From JAWVZU01 sp033722075 (GTDB taxonomy: Bacteria; Pseudomonadota; Gammaproteobacteria; Xanthomonadales; SZUA-38), in NCBI GenBank assembly GCA_033722075.1, contig JAWVZU010000178.1:1-8331 (forward strand): a stretch of 8,331 nt of DNA, read 5' to 3'. Shown one piece after another: positions 1-5,797 of this stretch. The notes beneath the pieces are model-generated. The model saw only the letters and a list, made by a program, of their open reading frames with translations, was not told where the DNA came from and searched no databases. Numbering within the stretch: the stretch's first letter is position 1; each line of letters begins with the position of its first letter. The position numbers and the translations under genes were made by a program.

Positions 1-882
1 CTGGGCGAGGACGCGGTTCGGTACATCATCCGGCACTACACGCGGGAGGCCGGCGTACGAAACCTCGAGCGAGAGATCTCCAAGGTGTGCCGCAAGGTCG
101 TCAAGGAACTGATTCTCGAAGAGGACAAGGCCAAGAAGGACAAGGAAAAGGACAAGCCGAAGAAGGCGCGCGGCAAGGTCGTGGTGAACGTCGACAATAT
201 CGAGGACTATCTCGGGGTCAAGCGGCATCGCTACGGCCTGGCGGAAGAGAAGGACGAGGTGGGACTGGTTACCGGTCTGGCCTGGACCGAGGTCGGCGGC
301 GAGTTGCTCAATATCGAAGCCACGGTCGTTCCCGGCAAGGGCAAGCTGATCCATACCGGGCAGCTGGGCGACGTGATGAAGGAGTCGATCCATGCCGCCC
401 AGACGGTGGTGCGCAATCGCTGTCACAAGCTGGGCCTGGACGAGGATTTCCACCAGAAATTCGATGTCCACATCCACGTTCCCGAGGGCGCGACTCCGAA
501 AGACGGACCCAGCGCGGGTATCGGGATGTGCACGGCGCTGATCTCGGCGCTGACCAAGATTCCCGTCAAGGCCGACGTCGCGATGACGGGCGAGATCACG
601 CTGCGCGGGCGCGTCCTGCCGATCGGCGGGCTCAAGGAAAAGCTGCTCGCGGCTCATCGCGGTGGCATCAACAAGGTGCTGATTCCCGAAGAGAACGAGA
701 AGGACCTGGCGGAGATTCCGGACAACATCAAGGAGAAGCTGGAGATCATACCGGTCAGCTGGATCGACGACGTGCTCGAGGTCGCGCTGGTCGAACAGCC
801 GACGCCACGCCCCGACGCTCCGGAAACGCCGCTGGCAACCGGCGAAGACGACCAGGGATCGGACGGCCTGCGAACCCATTGA
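1..882 (+). CDS. lon: ATP-dependent Lon protease, C-terminal part (5' end outside the window)
   Basis: Lon is a cytoplasmic AAA+ serine protease that unfolds and degrades misfolded and regulatory proteins. The reading frame is open from base 1 and ends at TGA 880-882, so 293 C-terminal residues are present. The N-terminal domain and most of the ATPase domain lie upstream of the window. The segment starts in the AAA+ lid (REAGVRNLEREI, about residues 16-27), then passes a Lys-rich linker (residues 41-60) into the protease domain. The catalytic Ser lies in GPSAG (codon 511-513). The catalytic Lys is the second Lys of GGLKEK (codon 640-642), 43 residues later, the same spacing as E. coli S679/K722. 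The linker is about 14 residues longer than in E. coli Lon, and the protein ends in an extra Pro/acidic tail of roughly 17 residues. hupB follows downstream, as in many gammaproteobacteria. The family assignment is very secure. Confidence 0.98.
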   Translation: MGEDAVRYIIRHYTREAGVRNLEREISKVCRKVVKELILEEDKAKKDKEKDKPKKARGKVVVNVDNIEDYLGVKRHRYGLAEEKDEVGLVTGLAWTEVGGELLNIEATVVPGKGKLIHTGQLGDVMKESIHAAQTVVRNRCHKLGLDEDFHQKFDVHIHVPEGATPKDGPSAGIGMCTALISALTKIPVKADVAMTGEITLRGRVLPIGGLKEKLLAAHRGGINKVLIPEENEKDLAEIPDNIKEKLEIIPVSWIDDVLEVALVEQPTPRPDAPETPLATGEDDQGSDGLRTH

Positions 883-973
883 ATCGGTTGCCGGAGTCAG
901 TGGATTGTGAGGTGAGGGCGGTAACACCCTGAACCGAAAATGGTTTCGGCGAACGGCGCGCTCCAACATGTTC

Positions 974-1019
974 GGAAAGCAAGGCGCCATGGGCTTTCCA
1001 GCCCGGATTCACGCCTTGC
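974..1019. repeat. Two overlapping inverted repeats upstream of the hupB promoter
   Basis: GGAAAGC (974-980) pairs perfectly with GCTTTCC (993-999) across a 12-base loop. GCAAGGCG (979-986) pairs perfectly with CGCCTTGC (1012-1019) across 25 bases. The left arms share bases 979-980, so the two hairpins cannot form fully at the same time. The right arm of the second repeat overlaps the proposed -35 element. In RNA they would sit in the lon 3' region; in DNA the 8-bp repeat could be a protein binding site. The pairing is directly seen; any function is inference. Confidence 0.5.
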
Positions 1020-1044
1020 GGATCGGCCATAGGCTTGGTATAAA
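1016..1044 (+). promoter_or_regulatory. Probable sigma70 promoter of hupB (and the downstream tRNAs)
   Basis: The -35 element TTGCGG (1016-1021) and the -10 element TATAAA (1039-1044) are separated by exactly 17 bases. A TGG just before the -10 gives an extended -10 (TGn). Transcription would start near 1050-1052, leaving a leader of about 145 bases before hupB. This is the best promoter match seen in the intergenic region. It is a pattern match only and has not been mapped. Confidence 0.65.
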
Positions 1045-1060
1045 GCGCCCTTCGTCACCC

Positions 1061-1076
1061 CCCGTCTTCGGGCGGG
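1061..1076 (+). promoter_or_regulatory. UUCG-tetraloop hairpin in the hupB leader
   Basis: CCCGTC (1061-1066), TTCG (1067-1070) and GGCGGG (1071-1076) form a 6-bp stem with one G-U pair, closed by C(UUCG)G, an exceptionally stable tetraloop. It would start about 10 nucleotides from the 5' end of the predicted transcript, where a stable hairpin can protect mRNA from 5'-dependent decay. No T run follows, so termination is unlikely. Confidence 0.5.
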
Positions 1077-1135
1077 ATGTCTACGAAAGGGACGAGTGCA
1101 CTTGGGGATTAATCGGACTGCTCTGAGCGCCTTTT

Positions 1136-1151
1136 CCGGGGAAGATCCCGG
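1136..1151 (+). promoter_or_regulatory. Small hairpin in the hupB leader
   Basis: CCGGG (1136-1140) and CCCGG (1147-1151) pair around GAAGAT, with a possible extra G-U pair (1141/1146) that would leave an AAGA loop. It lies about 45 bases before the hupB start. There is no T run. Any role in translation or stability is inference. Confidence 0.3.
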
Positions 1152-1181
1152 CGTCCACACTTGAATGGCGTCCGCAAGAAT

Positions 1182-1188
1182 TAAGGAA
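1182..1188 (+). promoter_or_regulatory. Ribosome binding site of hupB
   Basis: TAAGGAA lies 8 bases before the ATG at 1197. It matches the 16S anti-Shine-Dalgarno sequence well and sits in an A/T-rich stretch, consistent with high expression of an HU gene. It supports the chosen start codon. Confidence 0.8.
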
Positions 1189-1196
1189 TTTAAAGC

Positions 1197-1469
1197 ATGA
1201 ACAAATCCGAACTGGTCAATGCCGTAGCCGAGAACTCCGGGCTGAGCAAGAGCGATGCCGGAAAGGCTGTAGAAGCAATCCTGGATTCGATCACCGGCGC
1301 CCTGAAGGACGGAGACTCCGTTTCGCTCGTGGGCTTCGGCACCTTCAGCGTCAAGCGGCGCGAAGCACGCACCGGGCGCAACCCGCGCACCGGCAAGACC
1401 ATCCAAATCAAGGCGAGCAACGTGCCCTCCTTCAAGGCTGGCAAAGGCCTGAAAGATGCCGTAAACTAG
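1197..1469 (+). CDS. hupB: DNA-binding protein HU-beta
   Basis: HU is a small, abundant dimeric nucleoid protein that bends and compacts DNA without strong sequence preference. The 90-residue product has the normal HU length. It shows the family landmarks: the N-terminal helical dimerisation part (MNKSELVNAV), the core GFGTF (residues 46-50), the DNA-binding arm RNPRTG (61-66) with the intercalating proline at residue 63, and the C-terminal VPSFKAGKGLKDAV. The ending KDAVN and the position directly after lon point to the HU-beta type rather than HU-alpha or IHF. The ATG at 1197 is preceded by a good ribosome binding site and gives the exact family N-terminus. The TAG at 1467-1469 is only 14 bases from the first base of tRNA-Val, so the hupB message is probably co-transcribed with the tRNAs and cut at its 3' side by tRNA processing. 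Confidence 0.97.
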   Translation: MNKSELVNAVAENSGLSKSDAGKAVEAILDSITGALKDGDSVSLVGFGTFSVKRREARTGRNPRTGKTIQIKASNVPSFKAGKGLKDAVN

Positions 1470-1483
1470 CGCGCCCTTGAAAG

Positions 1484-1559
1484 GGGTGCTTAGCTCAGCT
1501 GGGAGAGCATCGCCCTTACAAGGCGAGGGTCGCAGGTTCGATCCCTGCAGCACCCACCA
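1484..1559 (+). tRNA. tRNA-Val (anticodon UAC)
   Basis: This is a complete 76-base cloverleaf with CCA encoded. The acceptor stem GGGTGCT (1484-1490) pairs with AGCACCC (1549-1555), followed by discriminator A and CCA (1557-1559). The D arm holds TAGCTCAGCTGGGAGAGC. The anticodon stem TCGCC/GGCGA (1510-1514/1522-1526) holds the loop CTTACAA, with anticodon TAC at 1517-1519, which reads GUA and other valine codons. The T arm contains GGTTCGATCCC. The gene starts 14 bases after the hupB stop, and no promoter is visible in the gap. Confidence 0.97.
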
Positions 1560-1568
1560 GATCAATGC

Positions 1569-1645
1569 GGAGCGGTAGTTCAGTTGGTTAGAATACCGGC
1601 CTGTCACGCCGGGGGTCGCGGGTTCGAGTCCCGTCCGCTCCGCCA
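1569..1645 (+). tRNA. tRNA-Asp (anticodon GUC)
   Basis: This is a complete 77-base cloverleaf with CCA encoded. The acceptor stem GGAGCGG (1569-1575) pairs with CCGCTCC (1635-1641), followed by discriminator G and CCA (1643-1645). The anticodon stem CCGGC/GCCGG (1596-1600/1608-1612) holds the loop CTGTCAC, with anticodon GTC at 1603-1605, decoding GAC and GAU. The T arm has GGTTCGAGTCC. It lies 9 bases after tRNA-Val and is followed within 8 bases by a terminator, so the two tRNAs form one processing unit. Confidence 0.97.
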
Positions 1646-1652
1646 GCTTACC

Positions 1653-1682
1653 CAAGGGCGCCACGCGGCGCCCTTGTTCTTT
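1653..1682 (+). terminator. Intrinsic terminator after the hupB-tRNA unit
   Basis: CAAGGGCGCC (1653-1662) and GGCGCCCTTG (1667-1676) form a perfect 10-bp GC-rich stem with the loop ACGC, directly followed by TTCTTT (1677-1682). This is a textbook intrinsic terminator, although the T run is interrupted by one C. It separates the tRNAs from ppiD, which starts 21 bases further on. Confidence 0.85.
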
Positions 1683-1684
1683 GA

Positions 1685-1699
1685 GTGAACCGAATTCAC
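1685..1699 (+). promoter_or_regulatory. Hairpin directly in front of the ppiD start codon
   Basis: GTGAA (1685-1689) pairs perfectly with TTCAC (1695-1699) around the loop CCGAA, ending 4 bases before the ATG at 1704. It occupies the place where a Shine-Dalgarno sequence would be, and no such sequence is visible there. The stem is short and AT-containing, so its stability in RNA is modest. It could be an operator-like DNA palindrome, a translation control element, or chance. Confidence 0.35.
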
Positions 1700-1703
1700 A
1701 GCA

Positions 1704-3626
1704 ATGCTCCAGAAGATCAGAGAAAAAGCGACGGGCATCATCGGCATCATCATCGTGGTGCTGTTGTCCCTGACGTTCGCCTTGTGGGGAATCCAGAACT
1801 ACGTCATGGGTGCTTCCGACCCGGTGGTTGCAACCATCAACGACATCACCATCACCCGGCAGCAATTCGAGAGTCGCTTCGGCGAGTATCGTCAGCAGCT
1901 GGCCAGCCAGGGCGTGGACGTGTCGTTTCTCGACGACCCGGTGCGGCGCCGGGAATTCCTGGAAAGCATGATCCAGGAGGAAGTCTGGTTGCAGGCCGCA
2001 GCCGCAGCCGACCTGGATGTTGCGCCATCGCAGATTCGAGATGAGATCCGCAAGATCGGGGCATTCCAGGTGAGCGGAACTTTTGATCCTGACGTCTATC
2101 TGCAGTTGCTCCAGCTGCGCGGTATGACGCCGGCCGATTTCGAACAGCTGCTGCGGCGCCAGTTGCTGACCCAGCAGATTTCCGGCGCGATCACCAGCAG
2201 CCAGTTTTCGACGCCGTCCGCCACCAGCCGTCTGGCGACCCTGCAGGACCAGAAGCGTTCCTTCCGCTATGTCGTGATCTCCGGCGATTCCTTCGAAGAC
2301 TCGGTGGAGCCGACCGAGGAGGAAATCATGGCCTATTTCGAGGCCAACCGGAGCCGCTACCGGGAACCGGAAAAGGTGACGATCGAATATCTGGAAGTCC
2401 GGGCCGAGGACTACGCCGGGGAACTCGCCGTCGACGAGCAGATGTTGCGCGACCGGTATGAAGCCGAAAAGAATCGGTTCCGGGTGCCGGAACGACGTCT
2501 GGCTTCGCATATTCTCGTGGAAGTACCCGAGGATGCCGACGAGGAGACGGTCGCCGCGGCGGAGGCCAGGGCGGCCGAGCTTGCGGCGGAGGCCCAGGCC
2601 AACCCGGAAGCGTTTCCCGAGCTTGCACGCGAATCATCGGATGATTTCAGTGCCTCGGAAGGCGGCGACCTGGGCTGGGTCGCGGAAGGCGACATGGTCG
2701 AGGCCTTCGAAGATGCGCTTTTTGTACTCGAGGAAGGCGCCGTGTCGGACCCGGTGAGGTCCTCGTTCGGATTTCACGTGATCTACCTGCGGGACATCGA
2801 AGAGCCCCGCGGAAAAACCTTCGAGGAAGCTCGTGAGGAACTGGCGGCAGAGTTCCGGGATGCGGAAGCGGAGCGCCAGTTTCTCGATCTGCAGAGCCAG
2901 CTGGAAGAGCGGCTCAATTACAGCGACCTGCCGGACATGGCGGCCGTGGCTGAAGAGTTTGGACTCGAACTTCGCGTCCTGGGTCCCTTCAGTCGTGCCG
3001 GCGGCAGTGGCTTGACCGGAAACCCCCAGATCGTCAACGTGGCGTTCTCCGAGCTGGTCCTGGAAGATGGTCTGGTCAGTGATCCGGTCATTCTCGAACC
3101 CAATCACATCGTCTTCCTGCGGGTCATCGACCACCAGGAGGCTTATGACAAGCCGCTCGAAGAGGTGCGCGCCCAGGTCGAGGAGGCGGTCCGCGAGCAG
3201 GCTGCCAGAGATGCGGCACGAGAGCGCGCCGAGGCCCTTCTGGCCCAGGTCGAAGCAGGCGATACCACCCTGGCTGAAATTGCCGACCAATCCGAAGACA
3301 TCGTTCTGGAAACCGCTGCCGGCGTGGAGCGTAGTGCCATCGGTTATCCGGCTGAACTGGTCCGTTCGGTCTTCGAATTGCCGCGGCCTGCAGGGGAAGG
3401 TCCCGATTTTCATCTGGTGCCGTTTCGGGGCAATCAGTTTGCCCTGGTTGGGCTGGAATCGGTCAGCGAACCGGATCCGGCGAGCGTCGGCGAAGGCGAG
3501 CGCACGGCTCTGTCGCGGCGTCTTGCGCGCAGCTTTTCGGCAGCCGAAGTGGCGGCCCTGAACGAAGCGCTGCGGGAAGCGGCCAACGTCCAGGTAATCG
3601 ACGAAGTGCTCAACTCCAGTCCCTGA
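1704..3626 (+). CDS. ppiD: Periplasmic folding chaperone PpiD (SurA_N/parvulin type)
   Basis: PpiD is anchored in the inner membrane near the Sec translocon and helps newly exported proteins fold in the periplasm. The 640-residue product is close to the E. coli length (about 620). It has a short basic cytoplasmic start (MLQKIREKA), one transmembrane segment (about residues 11-30), a SurA_N-type chaperone region (about 35-200), a parvulin domain (about 263-366, from ASHILV to GFHVIYLRDIE), and a helical, Glu-rich C-terminal region. Residues matching the parvulin active site are present: H269, D313/D314, M331, F335 and H358. E. coli PpiD is reported to lack isomerase activity, so this copy may differ. 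An in-frame TGA at 1686-1688 rules out a longer start, and MLQKIR is the usual family N-terminus. No clear ribosome binding site precedes it. The position after hupB is conserved, and a DUF1684 gene follows at 19 bases. Confidence 0.96.
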   Translation: MLQKIREKATGIIGIIIVVLLSLTFALWGIQNYVMGASDPVVATINDITITRQQFESRFGEYRQQLASQGVDVSFLDDPVRRREFLESMIQEEVWLQAAAAADLDVAPSQIRDEIRKIGAFQVSGTFDPDVYLQLLQLRGMTPADFEQLLRRQLLTQQISGAITSSQFSTPSATSRLATLQDQKRSFRYVVISGDSFEDSVEPTEEEIMAYFEANRSRYREPEKVTIEYLEVRAEDYAGELAVDEQMLRDRYEAEKNRFRVPERRLASHILVEVPEDADEETVAAAEARAAELAAEAQANPEAFPELARESSDDFSASEGGDLGWVAEGDMVEAFEDALFVLEEGAVSDPVRSSFGFHVIYLRDIEEPRGKTFEEAREELAAEFRDAEAERQFLDLQSQLEERLNYSDLPDMAAVAEEFGLELRVLGPFSRAGGSGLTGNPQIVNVAFSELVLEDGLVSDPVILEPNHIVFLRVIDHQEAYDKPLEEVRAQVEEAVREQAARDAARERAEALLAQVEAGDTTLAEIADQSEDIVLETAAGVERSAIGYPAELVRSVFELPRPAGEGPDFHLVPFRGNQFALVGLESVSEPDPASVGEGERTALSRRLARSFSAAEVAALNEALREAANVQVIDEVLNSSP

Positions 3627-3632
3627 CACTCC

Positions 3633-3636
3633 GGAG
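3633..3636 (+). promoter_or_regulatory. Ribosome binding site of the DUF1684 gene
   Basis: GGAG lies 9 bases before the ATG at 3646, inside the 19-base gap after the ppiD stop. It supports this start and translation from a ppiD transcript. Confidence 0.55.
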
Positions 3637-3645
3637 CGTACGGCG

Positions 3646-4509
3646 ATGTTGCTGCAGATTCTGTTCGTGGGTGCCCTCGCGGCCTCGCCCGTGGACGCCG
3701 ATCACGTGGACAGCGTCATGGAGTGGCGCCTGTCGCGGCTGACTTCCCTGACCGGCCCGAGCGGCTGGTTGAGCCTCATCGGTCTTCACTGGCTGGAGAA
3801 CGGCAGCCACGCGATCGGCAGTGCGCCTGCGGACAATGACGTGGTTCTGAACGCCGGTCCCGCCCGGGTGGGCGAGATCCGGGTCAGCGGCCCGCACGTT
3901 GCCTTCTCCGCCACACCGGGTGTTCCCGTTACGCACGCGGGCGAGCCGGTGGAAGAGTTGGTCCTGTTTTCCGAGGATCTCGAGGAGGCGCCCATCCTCG
4001 AGGTGGGCTCGGTCAGCCTGTTCGTGATCGAACGCGGAGACCGGTTGGCGATCCGGGTCAAGGATGCCGCGGCACCGACGCGGGTGGGCTTTCGGGGCAT
4101 AGACTACTTTCCGATCAAGCCCGATTTCCGGGTCGAGGCGCGCTTCCAGCGTCATCCGGAGGGGCATACGATCGAGATAGTCGACGTGACCGGTCTGGTG
4201 TCGGACAACCCAAATCCCGGCCGCCTTGTCTTCGAGCTGGGAGGCACGGAATACTCGGTCGAGGCCGTCGGCGACGAGGGTGACGACGAGCTGTTCATCA
4301 TTTTCGGCGACCGCACCAACGGCAAGTCCACCTATGGTGCCGGCCGGTTCGTCTATACGCCCTGGCCCGAAGACGGCACCACCGTGCTGGATTTCAATCG
4401 GGCCTACAATCCGCCGTGCGTGTTCACCGAGTACTCGACCTGTCCGCTACCGCCCCAGGCCAATCGGATTCCGGTGTTGATCGAGGCGGGCGAAAAAGAC
4501 TACAAGTAA
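3646..4509 (+). CDS. DUF1684 family protein, probably exported; function unknown
   Basis: The 287-residue protein matches the DUF1684 family, recognised from its long conserved blocks. The N-terminal block is GPSGWLSLIGLHWLENG, followed by a G-S-x-P-x-D-N-D segment. The middle block is AIRVKD...FRGIDYFP. The C-terminal signature runs from residue 222 to 284: DRTNGKSTYGAGRF, LDFNRAYNPPC (248-258), TCPLPP (265-270) and an ending around IEAGEK. Two conserved cysteines (C258, C266) could form a disulfide or bind a ligand. The first 18 residues are hydrophobic and end in an A-x-A-like stretch (PVDADH), suggesting a signal peptide, but no Lys or Arg comes before the hydrophobic core, which weakens that call. 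It starts 19 bases after ppiD with no terminator between, so co-transcription is likely. No enzymatic activity can be assigned from the sequence. Confidence 0.88.
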   Translation: MLLQILFVGALAASPVDADHVDSVMEWRLSRLTSLTGPSGWLSLIGLHWLENGSHAIGSAPADNDVVLNAGPARVGEIRVSGPHVAFSATPGVPVTHAGEPVEELVLFSEDLEEAPILEVGSVSLFVIERGDRLAIRVKDAAAPTRVGFRGIDYFPIKPDFRVEARFQRHPEGHTIEIVDVTGLVSDNPNPGRLVFELGGTEYSVEAVGDEGDDELFIIFGDRTNGKSTYGAGRFVYTPWPEDGTTVLDFNRAYNPPCVFTEYSTCPLPPQANRIPVLIEAGEKDYK

Positions 4510-4524
4510 CGGACCCGGCTTTCC

Positions 4525-5739
4525 TCAGGCGTCGGCTTCGTCGGCCGCGGGATCGTCGGGTATGAACTCGAAGACGTCCTCGGCCGCCACGTCGGCCCGC
4601 TCCATGTCCCGGATCTTCTTTTCTCCCGACTCCGTGAGCTGCGCCATTTCGTGGATGCTGTGTTCCATCTTGGGCAGCGCCTCCTGGCGATAGCGGGCGA
4701 TATCGTCCAGCGCGGCGTGAATGTCGCGGAAGGCGCCTTTCAGCGTTTCCACGTCCAGCGCCGTACTGGCCGACTGCTTGTGGATTTCCGCGCCCTGTTC
4801 ACGCAGCCGCTTGGCGGTTCCAGCGATGAGTTCATTGGTGGTTTCGTTCACCGCGTTGACCTTGTCGAGCACGATCCGCTGGTTGGCCAGCGCGATGGCC
4901 AGGGTCACCGCGACCTGTAGCGCATTCACCGTCACGTGCTTGGCCCGGTTGACCCCCCGGATCAGTTCCTTGTTGTTGCGCATCACGATCTCCAGCGTAA
5001 CCACGCCCTGCTGGCAGACCGCCAGCTGCTGCTGCAGATCCATGATCCGCTGGCGCAGCGGAAACAGGAGCTCCTCCTGGACGAACTTGGCCCGGTTCGG
5101 TTGGTCGACCAGGTCGCGTTCGATCTTGTAGTTCAGTTTCTGGTCGATCAGTCGCGCAAGCTGTACGGCCCGTTGCAGCTTGTGGGTCAGCTTGCGGAGG
5201 TGTTTCTGGTCTTCGCGCAGGGTCGCATTGTCATGCTGCAGCTGGTCCTTGCCGTCATCGAGGGATCGCAAAATGGCGTCGATCACCGTCTGCGAGCTTT
5301 CGAAGCGGGTGAAATAGCGCTTGATCGGTGTTCCGACGCCCGGGATCCGCCCCAGCAGCCGGGACAGCCAGCCGGGCTCCAGGTCATACTTGCCCGGATC
5401 GAGTTCCTCCACCTTGAGTTTCAGCTCGATGAGCGCGTTGGCAACCTCACCGCCGTCCTCCGCACGATCGGCCATGGACGACAGGGGTTCTTCCAGCATG
5501 GCGCTGCGGTGACTGGCTTCTTCCTGGAGCCGTACGCCCATGTTTTCCACGGCCGCCTTCGTGGCCTCGGCATCTTCAGCCTCGGCCGGGTCCACGGAAA
5601 CGAAACGCGATACCAGCTCATCAGCCTGCCGTTCCAGCTCAGGCGCGACATCGTCCAGGCTGATCGCTTCCGGTTCGGGGAGCTTGAGCTCCTTTCTGAC
5701 CTGTTCTTCTTCCGTGACAACCAACGACTCGCTCGTCAT
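4525..5739 (-). CDS. TelA/KlaA family protein (toxic anion resistance family)
   Basis: The 404-residue product belongs to the TelA/KlaA/YaaN family. The plasmid member is linked to tellurite resistance, while the role of most chromosomal members is unclear. Conserved blocks are WLSRLLGRIPG...TPIKRYFTRFES (about residues 124-148), RNNKELIRGVNRAKHVTVNAL (254-274) and LANQRIVLDKVNAVNETTNELI (284-305). The protein is rich in long charged helices, probably coiled coil, with no signal peptide or clear membrane segment, so it is expected to be cytoplasmic. The C-terminus is acidic (EFIPDDPAADEADA). The start is supported by AAAGGAG 6 bases upstream. It lies 57 bases after the mutS stop on the same strand, so it may share the mutS transcript. 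No other ter or tellurite genes are visible. The family call is secure; a resistance function is not shown by the sequence. Confidence 0.9.
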   Translation of the reverse strand: MTSESLVVTEEEQVRKELKLPEPEAISLDDVAPELERQADELVSRFVSVDPAEAEDAEATKAAVENMGVRLQEEASHRSAMLEEPLSSMADRAEDGGEVANALIELKLKVEELDPGKYDLEPGWLSRLLGRIPGVGTPIKRYFTRFESSQTVIDAILRSLDDGKDQLQHDNATLREDQKHLRKLTHKLQRAVQLARLIDQKLNYKIERDLVDQPNRAKFVQEELLFPLRQRIMDLQQQLAVCQQGVVTLEIVMRNNKELIRGVNRAKHVTVNALQVAVTLAIALANQRIVLDKVNAVNETTNELIAGTAKRLREQGAEIHKQSASTALDVETLKGAFRDIHAALDDIARYRQEALPKMEHSIHEMAQLTESGEKKIRDMERADVAAEDVFEFIPDDPAADEADA

Positions 5740-5745
5740 GCCGGG

Positions 5746-5752
5746 CTCCTTT
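5746..5752 (-). promoter_or_regulatory. Ribosome binding site of the TelA-family gene
   Basis: On the - strand AAAGGAG lies 6 bases before the ATG (5739-5737). This is a strong Shine-Dalgarno match and fixes the start codon. Confidence 0.75.
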
Positions 5753-5797
5753 GACTATGGGGACTTGCTTGATCTCAATTCTACCCGATGCGGCGGG

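Larger units (their letters stand above)
883..1196 (+). other. lon-hupB intergenic region with hupB control signals
   Basis: This 314-base stretch has no credible gene. It holds, in order: a perfect 6-bp hairpin with a 4-base loop (934-949); a 7-bp inverted repeat (974-980/993-999) overlapping an 8-bp inverted repeat (979-986/1012-1019); a strong sigma70-like promoter (1016-1044); a UUCG-capped hairpin just after the expected transcript start (1061-1076); a 5-6 bp hairpin (1136-1151); and the hupB ribosome binding site. None of the hairpins is followed by a T run, so no canonical intrinsic terminator for lon is visible. In E. coli the lon-hupB gap also carries several hupB promoters, which fits this layout. 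Confidence 0.75.

Noticed and set aside
934..949. Hairpin CCGAAA-ATGG-TTTCGG as a lon terminator
   Set aside because: The stem is perfect but GC-rich sequence follows instead of a T run, so an intrinsic terminator cannot be supported.
1161..1189. TTGAAT with a downstream AT-rich stretch as a second hupB promoter
   Set aside because: The matching -10 position (AGGAAT) coincides with the ribosome binding site and leaves almost no leader.
897..2510. A 537-codon open frame on the - strand across hupB, both tRNAs and the start of ppiD
   Set aside because: It runs antisense to four well-supported genes. Its segments GLEPATPGVTGRYSNQLNY and LQGSNLRPSPCKGDALPAEL are just the reverse translations of tRNA-Asp and tRNA-Val, a known source of false proteins in databases.
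2634..3629. A 331-codon open frame on the - strand
   Set aside because: It is a shadow of ppiD, with no domain recognised.
3730..3880. FHA-like look of the DUF1684 N-terminal part (IGS...DNDVVL)
   Set aside because: The similarity is limited to a few residues, the phosphopeptide-binding Ser-Arg-x-His pattern is absent, and the block is standard for DUF1684.
4936..5754. A 272-codon open frame on the + strand
   Set aside because: It is a shadow of the TelA-family gene, which has clear family motifs and a good ribosome binding site.
5778..5783. TAGAAT on the - strand as a -10 element for the TelA-family gene
   Set aside because: The -10 match is fair, but no -35 like TTGACA is found at 16-18 bases upstream, so a separate promoter is not supported.
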